From positions 62,001 through 126,000 of the forward strand of contig CALUSR010000004.1 in assembly GCA_944323485.1 (NCBI GenBank): a stretch of DNA of 64,000 nucleotides, in the 5' to 3' direction. Below are positions 61,141-64,000 of this stretch, piece by piece. The first letter of the stretch is position 1. Every line of letters starts with the position of its first letter. The stretch comes from Candidatus Gastranaerophilales bacterium (GTDB lineage: Bacteria > Cyanobacteriota > Vampirovibrionia > Gastranaerophilales > CAJFVJ01). The notes beneath the pieces were generated by a model, which made no database searches, was not told the origin of the DNA, and saw only the letters and a list, made by a program, of their open reading frames with translations. Position numbers and translations under genes: made by a program.

Positions 61141-61650
61141 ATGAACTATCATAATATAACAAAAGACGATATGCTCAATGGTGACGGGCTTAGGGTTGTT
61201 CTATGGGTAGCTGGATGCACTCATCACTGCAAAAACTGTCAAAACCCGATAACATGGGATGTGGCAGGCGGGTTGCCTTTTGATAAGGAGGCAGAAGACG
61301 AGCTTTTTGAAGCATTGGATAAACCCTATATTTCGGGGATAACTTTCAGCGGGGGAGATCCTCTGCATTTTCTCAACAGAGATGAAGTGTTCAGACTTGT
61401 AAAAAAATGTCGGGAGATGTTTCCTCAAAAGACCATATGGATTTATACAGGCTACTTATGGGATGATGTCAAGGACTGCAAGGGGCTCGAACTGGCAGAT
61501 GTCCTTGTTGACGGAGAATTTGAGGAAAAACTCAAAGATAACAACCTGCACTGGGTCGGGAGTTCAAATCAGAAGATTATTGATATAAAACAATCTCTCA
61601 AAACAGGTGAAATTGTTTTGTATCATACAACATCTTATCAGGAAGCATAA
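61141..61650 (+). CDS. nrdG: Anaerobic ribonucleotide reductase activase (radical SAM)
   Basis: Generates the glycyl radical on NrdD. Radical-SAM cysteines C26, C30 and C33 in G-C-T-H-H-C-K-N-C-Q-N, then F-S-G-G-D-P-L (about 76-82) for SAM binding. 169 residues, normal. Begins 2 bases after the nrdD stop, so it shares the riboswitch-controlled transcript, and is followed by a strong terminator. Confidence 0.96.
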   Translation: MNYHNITKDDMLNGDGLRVVLWVAGCTHHCKNCQNPITWDVAGGLPFDKEAEDELFEALDKPYISGITFSGGDPLHFLNRDEVFRLVKKCREMFPQKTIWIYTGYLWDDVKDCKGLELADVLVDGEFEEKLKDNNLHWVGSSNQKIIDIKQSLKTGEIVLYHTTSYQEA

Positions 61651-61655
61651 AAAAC

Positions 61656-61685
61656 AAAAAGACAGGATTCTTTCCTGTCTTTTTA
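61656..61685. terminator. Bidirectional intrinsic terminator after nrdG
   Basis: Stem AAAAAGACAGGA / TCCTGTCTTTTT with a short TTCTT-like loop; also faces the YkgJ-type gene on the minus strand. Confidence 0.87.
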
Positions 61686-62252
61686 TCAGAGCTGGTCTTT
61701 CATCTTTCTTATTTCTCCGAAAGAGAGATTTAAATCTCTTGCAATGTCAAGATTCATAATATTTTCGTTATTCAGATTATATGCTGTCGGTTCTTTTGAA
61801 TAATTATATTTTGCTACCAGTTCGCTTGATATCATTTTCCTTTCGGAGTCAAAGACTTTTGAATAATTCAAGCCTTCTTTTCTGCAAAAAGGAATTGTCA
61901 ATTTCCCGTATTTATTTTCGCTTATGACTCCGAAAGTTCTGCATATGATAGGTCTGTATTTGTATAGAGAACATTTCTTATTTACAAGAAAAGGACATAT
62001 ATGCAGACGTTCATCAGAGTTTTTTATCTCTTCGATTGTTTTGTTTATTTTTTTCTGCAAATCTTCATCAAGAGTTTTGAAACCATACATAAGATATTCG
62101 AACTCAAGATCGGATATAGGGTATTCTCCCTGCTCACAGCATAGAGAGCACCCTTCTTTACAGCAGAGATATTCTTTTTCTCTTTCAAAGATTGTATGCA
62201 GAGTACCGTCAAGTATAAACAAAAACTTTTCGTATTCCTTAAGCTGATGCAT
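61686..62252 (-). CDS. YkgJ-family cysteine-cluster protein
   Basis: 188-residue cytoplasmic protein with C30, C31, C35, C38 and C39 in C-C-K-E-G-C-S-L-C-C and later C-P-F-L and C-S-L-Y ... I-C-R-T-F-G motifs, the zinc/iron-chelating (CxxCxxxxxC...) signature of the YkgJ family. Function is unproven; Fe-S or metal binding is implied by the cysteines. It is 9 bases after the lipoprotein-type flavoprotein gene and is last in the run from the cobalt/nickel transporter and larE. Confidence 0.82.
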   Translation of the reverse strand: MHQLKEYEKFLFILDGTLHTIFEREKEYLCCKEGCSLCCEQGEYPISDLEFEYLMYGFKTLDEDLQKKINKTIEEIKNSDERLHICPFLVNKKCSLYKYRPIICRTFGVISENKYGKLTIPFCRKEGLNYSKVFDSERKMISSELVAKYNYSKEPTAYNLNNENIMNLDIARDLNLSFGEIRKMKDQL

Positions 62253-62261
62253 ATTCTGCCT

Positions 62262-62999
62262 CTATCTGATAAAGTTTGTCGCAATTTTTTCAGGCAGAAC
62301 AGGATGGTTTATGCCTTCTTTTTTTGCAGCTTCAAATGCTCTCAGGTACCATGTCATATTTTCTGCAAGAATTTGCATAATCTGTATACCTTCTTTATCT
62401 TCATATACATCTTCTGCTTTTGAACCATGCACCATATTCCAGTAATTTGATGAAACAACAGGCATGTTGTTTATGGTAAAGTGTTTGTTTATAACGTCAA
62501 AAGACGCTGTTGTTCCGGCTCTTCTTGCAGAGAGTACGGCTGCAGCAGGTTTAAATTTGAAATATTCTCCTCCTGCAAAGAAAGCTCTATCCATAACTGA
62601 GAGCAATCTTCCAGTAGGGTGTCCGTAATATACGGGAGAACCGAAGACAAAGCCGTCTGCTGTTTTTGCTTTTTCTATTAAAGTATTTACAATATCATCA
62701 TCAAATACACATCTCCCGCTGTTATTTTTTCTGCAAGCATAGCATCCGATGCAGTCTCTTATCGGTTCTGAACCAAGCTGGATTATCTCTGTATCAATTT
62801 CATTTTTATTCAAAACTTTTGCAACTTCAGATAGTGCGGTATAAGTGCATCCATTTTTGTGCGCACTGCTGTTAATCAATAGTACTCTCATATTATTTCC
62901 TCCATTACATTTATCAACCATTTTATTGCTGCATCCGCTCAAAAGAGCCATTGCGCTGATTGTGATTATAGAATTTTTCAAAAACTCTCTTCTTTTCAT
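62262..62999 (-). CDS. Iron-sulfur flavoprotein-like reductase with possible Tat/lipoprotein N-terminus
   Basis: Flavodoxin-fold protein of 245 residues. The FMN loop N-S-S-A-H-K-N-G-C-T is at 43-52, and C83, C86, C89 and C97 form C-x2-C-x2-C-x7-C as in iron-sulfur flavoproteins. The first 36 residues read like a twin-arginine signal (R3-R4-E-F-L-K) with a lipobox L-S-G-C (C23). Yet M37 (62889-62891) has a perfect GGAGGAAATAAT ribosome site directly upstream, so a second, cytoplasmic product is possible. The first ATG overlaps the larE stop as ATGA. Substrate unknown; which start is used is open. Confidence 0.82.
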   Translation of the reverse strand: MKRREFLKNSIITISAMALLSGCSNKMVDKCNGGNNMRVLLINSSAHKNGCTYTALSEVAKVLNKNEIDTEIIQLGSEPIRDCIGCYACRKNNSGRCVFDDDIVNTLIEKAKTADGFVFGSPVYYGHPTGRLLSVMDRAFFAGGEYFKFKPAAAVLSARRAGTTASFDVINKHFTINNMPVVSSNYWNMVHGSKAEDVYEDKEGIQIMQILAENMTWYLRAFEAAKKEGINHPVLPEKIATNFIR

Positions 63000-63778
63000 C
63001 TGTCCATACTCCCAGAGCGAAACCCCTCGAGGTCAAGAGTAAGATAGTGAAATCCTGCTGATTTTAGTTCTTGAGTTATCTTATCGCTGTTTTTCAATAA
63101 TTCTGCGAATTTGTCTTTTTCGATTTCTATCCTTGCTACATCTCCATGCATTCGCAGCCTGTTCTGCAAAAAACCGTTGTTTTTGAGAATATTCTCTCCC
63201 GTTTTTACCTGTTTTATTTTAGAAGCTTCAAGCAGCGTTCCGTAAGGAAATCTTGTTGCAAGACATGGAGTTGATGGTTTGTCGAATATATCTATTCCGC
63301 ATTCTTTTGCGTAGAGTCTTATTTCTGCCTTGGTTATTTTATGTTCCGCAAAAGGAGAAATAATATTCAGCTCTTTTAAGGCTTTTAACCCCGGTCTGTA
63401 TTCTTTCAGGTCATCATAGTTTGTTCCGTCAAATATATTTTCTAGATTGTTTGCTGCTGCGTATGCTTTGATTTGCTCAAAGAACATTTTTTTGCAGTGA
63501 TAACATCTGTCTTTAGGATTATTTTTAATGCTTTCATCATCAAGCGGGTTAAGTTCAAGAATTTTATGTTTGATATTATAGCGTTTGCAGAGTTGTTTTG
63601 TAAGAGCTGTTTCCTCTTCAGGCTGAAATATTGAAGAGAATGTTACCGCATGCAGGTTCTTATCTCTGCAGAGATATAGCAGAAGAGTACTGTCTATACC
63701 ACTTGAGAAAGCAAGACAGATGCCTTGCTTTCCCAAATTTTCGATAGTATTTTGAAGTTTTTGAAATTTATTATTCAT
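62996..63778 (-). CDS. larE: LarE-like ATP-dependent sulfur transferase
   Basis: PP-loop enzyme that supplies sulfur for the nickel-pincer nucleotide cofactor of LarA-type racemases. PP-loop S-S-G-I-D-S-T (residues 25-31), a C-x2-C pair (C92, C95 in R-C-Y-H-C-K-K) and C172 in T-P-C-L-A-T-R-F-P-Y-G. Three conserved cysteines fit the [4Fe-4S]-using branch of LarE rather than the sacrificial single-cysteine type. I use ATG 63778, overlapping the transporter stop by 8 bases; the longer frame begins with TTG. larA, larB and larC are not in the window. Neighbouring cobalt/nickel uptake gene fits a nickel cofactor, but relation to other PP-loop sulfurtransferases keeps some doubt. Confidence 0.82.
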   Translation of the reverse strand: MNNKFQKLQNTIENLGKQGICLAFSSGIDSTLLLYLCRDKNLHAVTFSSIFQPEEETALTKQLCKRYNIKHKILELNPLDDESIKNNPKDRCYHCKKMFFEQIKAYAAANNLENIFDGTNYDDLKEYRPGLKALKELNIISPFAEHKITKAEIRLYAKECGIDIFDKPSTPCLATRFPYGTLLEASKIKQVKTGENILKNNGFLQNRLRMHGDVARIEIEKDKFAELLKNSDKITQELKSAGFHYLTLDLEGFRSGSMDR

Positions 63779-64000
63779 ATATTTCGACTGTTTTGTAAGA
63801 TAAAATATATCCGACAGCAGCCATAAGAATTGCCGCAATTATTATACCTGATATATTTGCGGTGATAGGCTGTATTTGCCCCAGAACAGCGGTTTTTGCC
63901 TGTATTGCTTCAGATACTGAATACAAAACGCCCTGAGTTTGCATAACCATAGAATCAGACATCTTAATCAAAGACCACTCGAGTCCGTCTGGTTTTTGAG
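63771..64000 (-). CDS. C-terminal end of CbiM/NikM-type cobalt/nickel transport protein with PDGLE domain (cut by window edge)
   Basis: About 76 codons of open frame run to the right edge, so the start lies outside. The visible part begins with K-P-D-G-L-E-W-S-L, the hallmark of the PDGLE domain attached to or next to CbiM/NikM substrate-binding membrane components of energy-coupling-factor cobalt and nickel transporters, and ends with a membrane helix (about the last 30 residues) and a short Y-K-T-V-E-I-Y-E tail. It overlaps larE by 8 bases. Whether it is fused CbiM-PDGLE or a separate CbiN-like piece, and whether the metal is cobalt or nickel, cannot be told from this end alone. Confidence 0.7.
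   Translation of the reverse strand, partial: QKPDGLEWSLIKMSDSMVMQTQGVLYSVSEAIQAKTAVLGQIQPITANISGIIIAAILMAAVGYILSYKTVEIYE

Overview
This window reads as a low-GC (by eye mid-30s %), gene-dense chromosome segment from an anaerobic, flagellated bacterium. My best guess is a non-photosynthetic cyanobacterial relative (Vampirovibrionia/Melainabacteria, Gastranaerophilales type). The grounds are: a VKOR-DsbA fusion of the kind common in cyanobacteria; small proteins of unknown function that begin with a short 'S-F-x-G'-like motif, which I associate with that group; an [FeFe]-hydrogenase maturase (HydG); an oxygen-independent class III ribonucleotide reductase; and a complete flagellar export set. 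This assignment is inference with moderate confidence. No tRNA, rRNA, CRISPR array, insertion sequence or prophage was seen.

Layout. 1-6.5 kb: mutL (cut by the left edge) and hydG on the minus strand, then an unknown helical protein with era, a small alanine/glycine-rich protein, a secreted patatin and an acyltransferase. 6.6-12.5 kb: an unusual phosphohexomutase, a 53-residue membrane protein, manC, a DedA protein, a repeat-rich gap and a DUF1796 gene. 12.5-17.8 kb (minus): ebfC-recR, then grpE-dnaJ-YVTN propeller-O-methyltransferase-C_GCAxxG_C_C protein. 17.9-21.6 kb: matrixin-like protease, DUF2229 protein, queH and VKOR-DsbA. 21.7-32.2 kb (minus): response regulator-histidine kinase-flgB-flgC-fliE-fliF-fliG-fliH-fliI, followed without a break by acsD-acsC, the two subunits of the corrinoid iron-sulfur protein. 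32.5-41.4 kb: cimA, ilvC, a DUF815 ATPase, a RelA/SpoT-domain protein, and ilvN, ilvB, tyrS. Together cimA, ilvBN and ilvC supply early steps of isoleucine and valine synthesis, with isoleucine made via citramalate. 41.5-45.5 kb: thrS and a lytic transglycosylase. 45.5-53.9 kb (minus): fliP-fliQ-fliR-flhB-flhA-PilZ-small membrane protein-histidine kinase-degenerate HD-GYP regulator. 54-57.5 kb: an alcohol dehydrogenase and a zinc/cadmium-type P-ATPase divergent from its ArsR/SmtB repressor, with three palindromic operators between them. 57.5-64 kb: an iron-sulfur flavoprotein, a secreted cupin, a cobalamin riboswitch in front of nrdD-nrdG, and a minus-strand operon of a CbiM/NikM-type cobalt/nickel transporter end (cut by the right edge), larE, a second iron-sulfur flavoprotein and a YkgJ-type cysteine-cluster protein.

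Recurring theme: corrinoid and metal biology. The window holds a B12-binding methyl-transfer protein (AcsCD), a B12 riboswitch controlling a B12-independent reductase, a cobalt/nickel transporter fragment and the B12-independent queuosine reductase QueH. The most surprising arrangement is the ATGA-coupled joining of acsD-acsC to fliI at the end of a flagellar basal-body operon.
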